Source: an uncultured Bacilli bacterium
GTDB taxonomy: Bacteria > Bacillota_I > Bacilli_A > RF39 > UBA660
Reading direction: 5' to 3'
Length of the DNA: 35,907 nt
Assembly: GCA_947631655.1 (NCBI GenBank)
Contig: CANRME010000003.1
Location: 1 to 35,907, forward strand
The notes beneath the pieces are model-generated. The model was not told where the DNA came from, searched no databases, and saw nothing but the letters and a program-made list of their open reading frames with translations. Positions 9,178 to 18,579 of this stretch are shown here, piece by piece; the stretch's first letter is position 1, and every line of letters begins with the position of its first letter. The translations under genes were made by a program, and so were the position numbers.

Positions 9178-9206
9178 AAGGATGAGTGATTTCATCCTTT
9201 ATTTTT
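9178..9206 (+). terminator. Terminator between convergent recombinase and endonuclease genes
   Basis: AAGGATGA-loop-TCATCCTT followed by ATTTTTTT. Confidence 0.6.
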
Positions 9207-10526
9207 TTCGTTAAGTTTACTAAATAAGAAATTTTTATCTAACATAAAGCAAACTTTTGTAACATCATTTTGAAAAAAGTTTGTATAAGCCTCATCGCCT
9301 CTTTTACCCTTAGGAGCAACCTCTAGTATTTGACCATCAAATCTTTTTGGCTGAGGTAGCAATGATATATCATGTTTTTCAATGGCCTTTTTAACTTGAT
9401 TATATGTTCTTCCAAATAATTCAATATCTTCGTCGTTAAATGTTATTTGTCTTATACCCTCTAAAATTCTTTCTCCATTTTTTGAATTTTTACTTCCTTT
9501 ATAACAAATGACAATTAATGTAACTTCTTCAAAATAATTTTTCCAATAAGAGTCTTCCCAAGAATCTTTAAATTCAGTTAATACTAAATTTCTAAAGGAC
9601 ATTCTTTCAAGTGGATAGCCAAAATCGTTTACAGGTAAATTTTTAATAATATAATTAACTTTTTGAAATAATGGATTCTTAGTAGGTAGCTCTTTATCTT
9701 TTCCAATTAACTCATCAGAAATCATTTTACTTAATTGTTTTGGGACTGGTTCTGCTAATTTTTTATGTGTTAGATATTCAAAAATATCATTTTGTTTTTT
9801 TCCAATAAAATTTTGTATTTGAGCGAATACATATTCTTCAATTGTTTTATATTCAATGTTATCTACATCTAAAATTAAATGTGCATTTCTTAAAATACCT
9901 GTCATATAAGAATTTTTTAGTGAGTATGCTCGTGGCATTGCTAATTCAGTAGAAAATGGTTGAGTAGTTCTATCTTTTCCTGTAGATCCTTTGGGACATG
10001 CTCCCAAATAAGAAGTGTCTCCTTCAGATAGCAAATGAGCCTTTCCTTCTATTACTTTTTGTTTGATTAGTTCAAAATCATTTTTAATTATTAAAGAATC
10101 ACCAGTCATATCATAAAGTTGAAAATCAGTAATTACAAAATCCTTATAATCTTTTTCTCTATCATATTCATACCAAATAATTAATATTTTTTTACTTTTA
10201 AATAATAAATGACTAAAATCAAATTCTTCATGAACAATACTATTATAATCAATCTTTCCTAAAACTAATCTTTCTTTAGCAGAAATTGTTCCATTTTTAT
10301 TTTTTATATATCCACTAACTTTTAACTCTACGCCAAGATTAGCAAAATCAGCTTCAGCTTTGTTATTATTAGGATATTTATAAAAACCAGTTTCAATAAT
10401 TTTTCCCAAATTACCCTTATCTTTAGAGTTTGTCGTTAAAGTATTATTTATATCAAAATCTTTAAATGTTTTACCTCTAATTTGTTTGGTATATTCAAGA
10501 AGTTCATCAATTGTTTTGAAATTCAT
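9192..10526 (-). CDS. Type II restriction endonuclease, Sau3AI/MutH family (predicted GATC specificity)
   Basis: 'KGNLGKIIETGFYKYPNNNKAEADFANLGVELKVSGYIKNKNGTISAKERLVL' carries the MutH/Sau3AI active-site layout E...D-x6-E-x-K. An M.Sau3AI-like methyltransferase lies in the same cassette. Confidence 0.85.
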   Translation of the reverse strand: MNFKTIDELLEYTKQIRGKTFKDFDINNTLTTNSKDKGNLGKIIETGFYKYPNNNKAEADFANLGVELKVSGYIKNKNGTISAKERLVLGKIDYNSIVHEEFDFSHLLFKSKKILIIWYEYDREKDYKDFVITDFQLYDMTGDSLIIKNDFELIKQKVIEGKAHLLSEGDTSYLGACPKGSTGKDRTTQPFSTELAMPRAYSLKNSYMTGILRNAHLILDVDNIEYKTIEEYVFAQIQNFIGKKQNDIFEYLTHKKLAEPVPKQLSKMISDELIGKDKELPTKNPLFQKVNYIIKNLPVNDFGYPLERMSFRNLVLTEFKDSWEDSYWKNYFEEVTLIVICYKGSKNSKNGERILEGIRQITFNDEDIELFGRTYNQVKKAIEKHDISLLPQPKRFDGQILEVAPKGKRGDEAYTNFFQNDVTKVCFMLDKNFLFSKLNEKNKG

Positions 10527-10536
10527 TTTTTACCTC

Positions 10537-12225
10537 CTAGATTTTGTTAAGCATAATTTTATATTTTTTTGCTACTCTAGCAGAAGTATTAATATTTTCT
10601 TCTATTTTTTCAACTAAATAACTAATTTCTTCTAATGTGGCCAGAGAAAAAATCTCCAATCTTTGCCTTGCTCTTGATGCGGCAACATAAAAATTATTAA
10701 GATATTCTTCTTTCTCAATTTTGAATGGATTGAAATCTACTATAATAATAATATTAGATTCCAAACCTTTAAATTTTTTTGATGTTGTAAATAAAATTTT
10801 GTCTTTTTCAAATTGACTTGATAATGCAATTTTTCTTTTAATATTTTCTATGTTAATTATTGAATTATCTTCGCTTTCCATTGTTAAAATAGTAATATCT
10901 TCATTATCATAACCATCTTTCGTATAACTATTAATTTTTTCAATGATACTTTTTAATAGTTCGTCTTTTCTATTAGAATAATTTAATATTGGCATTATTC
11001 CTGAAATACAAAACTCATTTGATGTACTTTTACTACTAACAATACTGTTCATAGTATTAAGAATTTTTTGAGTATTTCTACAATTCTTTGTTAATTTTAA
11101 TTTGCAATCAAATAATTTTAATATGTTTGGCAAATTTTTATAATATAAAAGTTGGTTTTTATCATAAAATATGAATAATCTAATATTATTTGTTTGGCAA
11201 AATTTTACCAAATGCTCTAGTATTTTATCATAAATATCTTGAGCTTCATCAATAATAATATATTTATATTCCAATTGTTTTAAATCAATTTCTTTAATAG
11301 CAAGTAACAATTGAGAATCAGCTAACAAATTTTTCACAGAATATTTTCCTACAAAAGAGTGTATATTGTAATAATCAATATTTTCATAATTACATTTTTC
11401 AATTAAATGTTTATTAAGAAACTTGTTGAAACATAAAAATAATACTTTTCCGTTTTTTGCAAACCTTTTTGCTTGTTCTACAGCAACGAACGTTTTTCCA
11501 GTTCCAGCTCCGCCTTCAATAGCAACAGAATTTTGATCTTCAATAAAATCTAATACTTTTTTTTGCTCATTGGTAAGTTGTAAAAATACATAGTCAGCTT
11601 CATTTTTTACATTAGACGAAGAGGGAATTAAATCAAAATTTGGCATTAAAATATTTTCTATTACTTTTATTCCATTTTTTTGTAATCTGGTAAAACGTAG
11701 TCCATTATAATAATTAAATACTTTTATTAAGCTTAATTCTGGCGTTTTCAAATCTTCTTCTGATAATATTTGATTAATGCTATAGTTTAACGGTAATGTA
11801 AATTTTTTTATTTCATCTTTTGAAATAGATGGGAACCAGACAGCTTTGTCAATAAAACACCTATCACCATTTAGTAGTTCACCATCAATCTCTTCTATAA
11901 GCTTATATTTGCTTCTATCAGCTTGTTTAAAAGGATCTTTCATTTTATATTCTTCATTTGTGTCTAATCTTTTTTGATACCAATCACCATTTTCACATCT
12001 AATTTCTCCGGATTTAACTTCAATTATTAGAATTCCATAGATTGGATTAAAAATTGCAAAATCAGCTTCTCCCCAAGTAATTCTTCCGTTGTTATTCCTT
12101 TTTTGCCATGTTAATGAATAATAAATATTCCAAGAATTAGACAAGTTTTTTAAAGCCTGAAATATTTTATATTCACCTAAACTATTATGGAAATCATCAG
12201 ATATTTCTGGATAAAAATGTGCCAT
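10537..12225 (-). CDS. NERD-domain superfamily I DNA helicase
   Basis: N-terminal NERD-like 'GEYKIFQALKNL...WGEADFAIFNPIYGILIIEVKSGEI', Walker A 'IEGGAGTGKTFVAVEQA', Walker B 'YIIIDEAQDI', motif VI-like 'FYVAASRARQRLEI'. Confidence 0.85.
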   Translation of the reverse strand: MAHFYPEISDDFHNSLGEYKIFQALKNLSNSWNIYYSLTWQKRNNNGRITWGEADFAIFNPIYGILIIEVKSGEIRCENGDWYQKRLDTNEEYKMKDPFKQADRSKYKLIEEIDGELLNGDRCFIDKAVWFPSISKDEIKKFTLPLNYSINQILSEEDLKTPELSLIKVFNYYNGLRFTRLQKNGIKVIENILMPNFDLIPSSSNVKNEADYVFLQLTNEQKKVLDFIEDQNSVAIEGGAGTGKTFVAVEQAKRFAKNGKVLFLCFNKFLNKHLIEKCNYENIDYYNIHSFVGKYSVKNLLADSQLLLAIKEIDLKQLEYKYIIIDEAQDIYDKILEHLVKFCQTNNIRLFIFYDKNQLLYYKNLPNILKLFDCKLKLTKNCRNTQKILNTMNSIVSSKSTSNEFCISGIMPILNYSNRKDELLKSIIEKINSYTKDGYDNEDITILTMESEDNSIINIENIKRKIALSSQFEKDKILFTTSKKFKGLESNIIIIVDFNPFKIEKEEYLNNFYVAASRARQRLEIFSLATLEEISYLVEKIEENINTSARVAKKYKIMLNKI

Positions 12226-12227
12226 AA

Positions 12228-15200
12228 TTACACCTCATTTGGAATCAGTTCTAGATATTTTTCAACTTCATCTATTGCTATTATTTTCCAATCTTTTTCA
12301 GAGCATTTATTTCTTACTTCAAATCCACAGTACTCTGGAGAAATAATTAAATTTTCATTTACATATATAAATAGTGCCTTTATAGTAATACCTGAAATAT
12401 TTATATCAGTATATGCAAAATCAGCTATTTTTTTGTTTTCTCTATCTAGTAAATTACAATAATATTTATACTTTTCTTCTGTAACTAAATTTTCGCTAAT
12501 TCTCTTCCAACTATCATAATCTTCTAAACTATATGTTTCACAAGCATTAACATCAATATATTTTTCTAATTTTTCAGGATGTTTTATTATTTTATTTTCA
12601 ACTGCAGCAATGTTATCTATTTCATTTTCTATATCTTCTCCTAAAAAATACCTTTCAACAAAATTCCATCTTTCGTTATTTTGGCTATTGTTATAATGTC
12701 TAAAAAAATAATCTAATATCTTGACTGATCTATAATGTTTCTCTTTAGCCATTTCAACATAATTATTTTTATAGATAACCCTGTCTTCCACAATATTTTT
12801 AATTTTATCTGGTGCGTTTAAACGAATAAATATTTCTGGACTATCACCGCCCACAATTTCGTATGAAACTAAGTCTAAAATAGATAAAAGTTTTAATGCG
12901 TTAGAATCTGTTACATTGTCAGCATAAAATTGTTCATATTCTGAATTATTTATATACCTTATATTTTTTATTAAAGATGCCTTGCTTAAAATTTGTGTTG
13001 CCAATGTTCTTAATTTTCCATTACTAATTTGATATTTTTCAAATTCATTATCTTCTCTTCTTACAATACATTCATAGTTCAAATCTATGACATCAAAATA
13101 CGAATTTGCAATTATTTCAGCTTTAGAACTCTTATATCTTGAAGATATTTTATTTTTAAACTCTTCTTTGGTGAAAAAATTTCTATCAAACGAAGTTAAT
13201 GTATCAGTTAAATAATTAATCTCATCCATAGCCTTTTGATAAACTTCTGAAAGCAATCCTGATTTCGCTTTCATAGATAGCTTTACTCTATAGAAAATAT
13301 CATTTTTAATATCTCCCATAACATCAACACTATTTTTGTTAAAAAATTTATATTTAAATGATGCAAATGACATTTCTGAACCATATATATTTTCCCAAAT
13401 ACTCTTTAAATCAATTTCATAAATTGGACCCGGATCTGTTACAAGGCATCCACCAACAGCCTCACGGTTTCTTCCTTCTGCAATTTTAGTAAAATATTTT
13501 CCATATTTACTATTTTCAATTTTTAAAACATTTTCTTCTGATACTGAGGCATAAGCTTTTGTAAACATTGTACCTGGTCTAGAAATTAATACATATATTT
13601 TATAAGTTTCATAAAAATCTTTTTCAAGCATTAGTAAAACTATTTTTAATTTGTTTTCCAAATCATCTTGATTGGTTTTTCCAAATACACCATCAAACAT
13701 TTTGGGATTAATCATAAAATTTCGATGCTTTTTATTTAGAAATGTATCATAAATTATAGATAAACATTTCTTTACATGATATTGTTTGATTTGCGACATA
13801 CCAAATAAAGTATTAACATATTTCATGTCACCATTAAAATAGTCAACAATAGCTTTTCCATTAATGCTTTTATCTCTAGCAGCTCTTCCTATTTCTTGAA
13901 CATAATCACTTAGTCCACCAGTTACAGCATAGTGAAAGACATTATGAATATCTGAAATATCTATTCCCATTCCAAAAGCTTTTGTTGCAATCATTACATT
14001 TGCTTTTCCTTCGGTAAAGTCATCCATTGCTTGTACTTTTTCTTCAGCTTCTTCACCACTTCCGGTATATATTCTAATATCATTTTTAAAACATTTAAAA
14101 CTACTAAATTCTTTATCACCATTATAAATTTGGTGTGCAATCGAACTATATGGACAGTAAACTATTGTTTTATCATTTTTATCAATCCACCCATTTATTC
14201 TCTCACCTAGTTTTTGTATTTTCATATCTTTATATTGATCATAAGATTTGTCTGTGTAATTATTTATCTCAAAAGTGATATTTTCTCTTTTTGCTGAACC
14301 TATCTTTTTGATTGGATCATTCATAAACAAACTAATAATTGTTTCTGAAACGGTATCATCTTTTCCACCATTTACCGCAGTAGCTGTACAAGCAAAAATT
14401 GGAAAATCATGATGCCTTTTGCCTTGACCGAATTTATTTTGCATTGTTCTAAGTCTATTTATGTATGTACCTAAATACCAATAATCAGGTCTAAAGCCAA
14501 CGCCCCAAGTTGTAACTATATGAGCTTCATCTATGATTATAAGTCCGATTTCTCTTTCTCCTATTAATGAATCGATTGAATGTGATAGAAGTGTTTCAGG
14601 GCTAACATATAAAATGTCTATTTTTCCTTCTTTGACATTATTAATTATTTCTTCTCTTTGAACAATTGTTGCAATATCAGAATTTAAATATGCATGTTTT
14701 TTATATCCAGATTTGGTTAATATATCATATTGATTTTGCATTAATCCTTTTAAAGGTTCAATAATAATTATTAGTTTGTTATATTTTTCACTTAAATAAA
14801 TTGAAGGCAATTGAAAGATTAATGATTTCCCTGCACCTGTAGACGCAGTCATAAATATATCTCTATATCTTTTTCCCGCATATGCTTTTTCAGATTCACT
14901 AACTATGTATTCCATTATTTCAGCTTGAGAAATATCTTCCATTTCATCTGATAAATCTGGATCTTTATAAAATGATAATTTTCTAAAATTAAAATCTGTT
15001 TTACCAGTAAGTTTTGTACCTATTTTTTTTAGTTCTTCTCTAATAGTACTTGTTATGGGATATTCGCCAGAATATTTGTAAAGGATATTAATATTTAAGG
15101 ACTTCAATAATGCTTTCATTGATTCGAATATCATATTTGATATTTCGGTATTACAAACTTTTTTATAACCAATGGTTTTATAATTATTAGTAATGATATT

Positions 15201-15773
15201 TTGATAGTGTTCTAAATATTTTTCGAGATTATCGTCTATATCAATTAAATATTCACAATTATCTGTTAAATTAATATCGATGTTATTGTCATAAAAATGA
15301 ATAATTCTATCTATATTTGCATTATTTGGAAACTCATAATTGTAATAAGTCACATAATATTGCCCGTTTACCAAATAGATATTTGAATAAATGTTGTCTA
15401 AACTTTGAACTTTTAAATTGACATTCATATTTTCTTCTTCTTTATATTTTAAATACTCTAAGAACGTATTTTCTTCTATTTCACAATATATAGGATATAT
15501 TCCAGGAAAAATATTATTACATACTATTTTTATTCTTATTCTTCCAGTCTTGACAAAAATATAAAGTTGTTCATGAATTAATTCAAATTCTTCATAAGTA
15601 ATCCAAAATTTTTCACCACGTTTATTATAAATATATCCACCTAGTTCAAATGCATAATCATTAGTTAAATTTTTATAGTCGATTTTAAAATCTAAATCTT
15701 TTTCACTTAGTGGCAAATAATCTAATTTTGATAAAAAATCCTTATTAAACCCTTTATAAACATATAAATCCAT
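12228..15773 (-). CDS. RecQ-like DEAD/DEAH-box helicase with large N- and C-terminal extensions (about 1181 aa)
   Basis: 'TASTGAGKSLIFQLPSIYL', 'GLIIIDEAHIVTTWGVGFRPDYWYLG', 'FACTATA', 'IATKAFGMGIDISDIHNVFHYAVTGGLSDYVQEIGRAARD'. Start placed at the internal ATG (15773) with an AAGGAAG RBS; the longer ORF extends to 15854. Confidence 0.85.
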   Translation of the reverse strand: MDLYVYKGFNKDFLSKLDYLPLSEKDLDFKIDYKNLTNDYAFELGGYIYNKRGEKFWITYEEFELIHEQLYIFVKTGRIRIKIVCNNIFPGIYPIYCEIEENTFLEYLKYKEEENMNVNLKVQSLDNIYSNIYLVNGQYYVTYYNYEFPNNANIDRIIHFYDNNIDINLTDNCEYLIDIDDNLEKYLEHYQNIITNNYKTIGYKKVCNTEISNMIFESMKALLKSLNINILYKYSGEYPITSTIREELKKIGTKLTGKTDFNFRKLSFYKDPDLSDEMEDISQAEIMEYIVSESEKAYAGKRYRDIFMTASTGAGKSLIFQLPSIYLSEKYNKLIIIIEPLKGLMQNQYDILTKSGYKKHAYLNSDIATIVQREEIINNVKEGKIDILYVSPETLLSHSIDSLIGEREIGLIIIDEAHIVTTWGVGFRPDYWYLGTYINRLRTMQNKFGQGKRHHDFPIFACTATAVNGGKDDTVSETIISLFMNDPIKKIGSAKRENITFEINNYTDKSYDQYKDMKIQKLGERINGWIDKNDKTIVYCPYSSIAHQIYNGDKEFSSFKCFKNDIRIYTGSGEEAEEKVQAMDDFTEGKANVMIATKAFGMGIDISDIHNVFHYAVTGGLSDYVQEIGRAARDKSINGKAIVDYFNGDMKYVNTLFGMSQIKQYHVKKCLSIIYDTFLNKKHRNFMINPKMFDGVFGKTNQDDLENKLKIVLLMLEKDFYETYKIYVLISRPGTMFTKAYASVSEENVLKIENSKYGKYFTKIAEGRNREAVGGCLVTDPGPIYEIDLKSIWENIYGSEMSFASFKYKFFNKNSVDVMGDIKNDIFYRVKLSMKAKSGLLSEVYQKAMDEINYLTDTLTSFDRNFFTKEEFKNKISSRYKSSKAEIIANSYFDVIDLNYECIVRREDNEFEKYQISNGKLRTLATQILSKASLIKNIRYINNSEYEQFYADNVTDSNALKLLSILDLVSYEIVGGDSPEIFIRLNAPDKIKNIVEDRVIYKNNYVEMAKEKHYRSVKILDYFFRHYNNSQNNERWNFVERYFLGEDIENEIDNIAAVENKIIKHPEKLEKYIDVNACETYSLEDYDSWKRISENLVTEEKYKYYCNLLDRENKKIADFAYTDINISGITIKALFIYVNENLIISPEYCGFEVRNKCSEKDWKIIAIDEVEKYLELIPNEV

Positions 15774-15881
15774 AAATACACTTCCTTTTTGATCTTGTTT
15801 TTTATTTAAAAATTTTATACAATAATAGTAATGAAGGTTAATCTTTAACATCATTTATTATATAATAAATATCGATAAAAG

Positions 15882-15910
15882 TTGATCTTTTTCTTCAAAT
15901 AAATTATAAT
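15882..15910 (+). promoter_or_regulatory. Predicted promoter of methyltransferase gene with GATC inside the -35 box
   Basis: TTGATC (15882-15887) - 17 bp - TATAAT (15905-15910), followed by AGGAGG at about 15938. Confidence 0.6.
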
Positions 15911-15951
15911 ATATTTAGGGAATATAAACAAATAGTCAGGAGGCTTAAGTT

Positions 15952-17190
15952 ATGAAAAAAACTATGGTTGAATTATTTGCTGGTGTTGGTGGTTTCCGTT
16001 GTGGATTAAATCATGTGGAATTAAAAGATGGTAAGACTATAGAAAATGGCAATTGGAAATGTCTTTGGGCAAATCAGTGGGAACCAGCTACTAAGTCGCA
16101 AGAAGCATATGATTGCTATGCTAAGAGATTTGGTGCTGAAGATGTATCAAATGTAGATATATTTGAAGTTGATAAACATGATATACCAGACCATACACTA
16201 TTAGTTGGTGGATTCCCTTGTCAGGACTATTCTGTTGCTCAAACTCTTTCAAATAGTAAAGGAATAGAAGGTAAAAAAGGAGTTCTTTGGTGGGCTATAG
16301 AAGAAACACTAGCTATTAAAAAGCCACCATTTGTACTATTAGAAAATGTTGATAGATTACTATTGTCTCCTGCTAAACAAAGAGGAAGAGATTTTGGAAT
16401 GATTTTAAGAAGTTTCTATGAAAATGGTTATGATGTAGAATGGAGGGTAATCAATGCCGGAGAATATGGTCTCCCACAAAAACGTAGAAGAACTTATATT
16501 TTTGCTTATCATAAATCAACAAAGTATTATAAAAAAATGCAAAAAATTTCTGACTATGATGTGATTTTTTCTGATGGTATGTTTGTACAACAATTTCCTA
16601 TTAAACAAAGTTATGAAGAAATAACTGAATCTAATATTTCAGAATATAAAGATTTAGTAGAAGTAAGCAATTTATTTAAGTGTAATTTTTATAATGCAGG
16701 AATTATGAAAAATGGAGGTATTTATACAGTTAAAGTAAAAGCAGATTATAATTTGGTTTATCCACTAAGAAATATTCGTGAAGAAGAGCCAGTAGATGAA
16801 AAATATTTCTTAAGTAAAGAACAGATAGAGAAATTTGCATTCTTAAAGGGTAGTAAAAAAATCCCTAGAGTTAAGCCAAATGGTGAACCATACTTTTACT
16901 CAGAAGGAGCTATGCCATTCCCTGATAATTTAGATGCACCAGCTAGGACAATGCTTACTAGCGAAAGTGGAATTAGTAGAACAACCCATGTTATTGAGGA
17001 CTTTAAAACAAAAAAAACAAGACTTCTTACTCCAAGAGAATGTGAAAGAATAAATGGGTTCCCAGATGATTGGACTAATACAGGAATGTCTGATAAAAGA
17101 AGATATTTTATGATGGGAAATGCTTTAGTTGTTGGGGTAATTAAAAAAATTGGTGTTGAATTAGAGAAAATAATAGATGATGAAAATTAA
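15952..17190 (+). CDS. DNA (cytosine-5-)-methyltransferase, M.Sau3AI-like (predicted GATC)
   Basis: 'MVELFAGVGGFRCGL', 'LLVGGFPCQDYSVAQTL', 'LLENVDRLLLSPAKQRGRDFG', 'EWRVINAGEYGLPQKRRRTYIFAY', 'RLLTPRECERINGFPDDW' are canonical C5-MTase motifs with the M.Sau3AI-like 'WANQWEP...YDCYAKRF' segment. Confidence 0.93.
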   Translation: MKKTMVELFAGVGGFRCGLNHVELKDGKTIENGNWKCLWANQWEPATKSQEAYDCYAKRFGAEDVSNVDIFEVDKHDIPDHTLLVGGFPCQDYSVAQTLSNSKGIEGKKGVLWWAIEETLAIKKPPFVLLENVDRLLLSPAKQRGRDFGMILRSFYENGYDVEWRVINAGEYGLPQKRRRTYIFAYHKSTKYYKKMQKISDYDVIFSDGMFVQQFPIKQSYEEITESNISEYKDLVEVSNLFKCNFYNAGIMKNGGIYTVKVKADYNLVYPLRNIREEEPVDEKYFLSKEQIEKFAFLKGSKKIPRVKPNGEPYFYSEGAMPFPDNLDAPARTMLTSESGISRTTHVIEDFKTKKTRLLTPRECERINGFPDDWTNTGMSDKRRYFMMGNALVVGVIKKIGVELEKIIDDEN

Positions 17191-17282
17191 TTATTATGTT
17201 ATAATTAAAATAACTGAGATATCATTAAAATTATGATATCTTTTTTTAGTAATACTACTTTTTAAAAGTAATGTTGTCATGA

Positions 17283-18566
17283 ATGAGAGGTTTTTTTATG
17301 AGATTATTTAATGGTAATCAAATTGATGACTATATGAGAGAAATATGGGAGAAAATAAGAGAAGATATTAACAATATACCTGATCAAGATATTTTGTCAC
17401 TCGATATCAACGATTTTGTTTCTTATTATTATGACAAATACCATGTTGAACCAATAACTCTTTTAAAAGAAGAAATTAATTCATCGATTGAAGAAACAAA
17501 AATAAAAAAAGATAATCCATTTTATAGAGATTTTGGTTATGGACTAGAGCAAAAATATTTTCTTGTCGATGGTTATAGAATTTATTATGATATTCCTTTT
17601 AATGGCGAATCCGATTTACTTTTTTTACAACCAACTATGAGGATATTAAAAAAATTTGAAATAGATAATATTAAAAATAGAAATAGTATGGATTATTTGC
17701 CTTTTATTTGCTTTTCAGTAGAAATAGAGGCACAAAAATTAGATGAAAGTGATAATCCACAACAATTAATAGATGATAACTTTAAGAGAGAATTTAGTAG
17801 TTATGAATCAATGATTTCAAATGTTAATGTTTCAATAAATAACTTTAATTCTAACCTAAAAAATAAAGTTAATGAGTTATTAACTGAAAAGTATAATAAA
17901 AGTAGTAAATTTTCTTCTTTAATGAGTAAAATAAATATTCCTTTAAAAAGGAATGATAAAGCTCCAAATGTAACTCCTTTAACATTAAATATAAAGAAAG
18001 AACCTATTAAATATCCAGAAAAAAAGAATGTTAGTATTGACTATTGCGTTTCAGAAGATGACTATATAAACATCAAAGAAATTATCAGTCAATCCTGTAT
18101 TTCTTTTGAAAGCACTTCTCTAACTTTTTGTAAATTAAGTGAAGAAGAACTAAGAGATGTAATTCTTTCTAACTTAAATACTCATTATGATAATAAAGCA
18201 ACTGGAGAAACATTTAGTAAAGTAGGAAAAACTGACATTAGGATTCAGTTTGATAATAAGGCTGCTTATATTGCAGAATGTAAAATATGGCATGGTATTA
18301 GTGAGTTTAAAAAGGCAGTTTCTCAATTATTTAGTTATACTAGGTGGAGAGATGTCAAAACTTCACTAATCATATTCAATAAGGATGTTAAAAACTTTTC
18401 TACAGTTTTATCTAAAATAGATAATGAATTACATACTAACGAACTGTGCATTAATGTTCAAAACATTGAAAAAAATTGTTGGCAATGTACTTTTAAAAAA
18501 TATAGTGATTGTGATGAATTAATTCAATTAAATATTCTTGTATGTGATTTATTTGCTGATAATTGA
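17283..18566 (+). CDS. Hypothetical protein with C-terminal PD-(D/E)XK nuclease-like domain
   Basis: C-terminal 'GETFSKVGKTDIRIQFDNKAAYIAECKIWHGISEFKKAVSQLFSYTRWRDVKTSLIIFNK' matches E...D...ECK of PD-(D/E)XK folds. An internal ATG at 17298 is an alternative start. Confidence 0.65.
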   Translation: MRGFFMRLFNGNQIDDYMREIWEKIREDINNIPDQDILSLDINDFVSYYYDKYHVEPITLLKEEINSSIEETKIKKDNPFYRDFGYGLEQKYFLVDGYRIYYDIPFNGESDLLFLQPTMRILKKFEIDNIKNRNSMDYLPFICFSVEIEAQKLDESDNPQQLIDDNFKREFSSYESMISNVNVSINNFNSNLKNKVNELLTEKYNKSSKFSSLMSKINIPLKRNDKAPNVTPLTLNIKKEPIKYPEKKNVSIDYCVSEDDYINIKEIISQSCISFESTSLTFCKLSEEELRDVILSNLNTHYDNKATGETFSKVGKTDIRIQFDNKAAYIAECKIWHGISEFKKAVSQLFSYTRWRDVKTSLIIFNKDVKNFSTVLSKIDNELHTNELCINVQNIEKNCWQCTFKKYSDCDELIQLNILVCDLFADN

Positions 18567-18579
18567 TTGAAAACAGGAG

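Noticed and set aside
12187-12462. 91-aa + strand ORF across the helicase junction
   Set aside because: Antisense to two strongly supported helicase genes.
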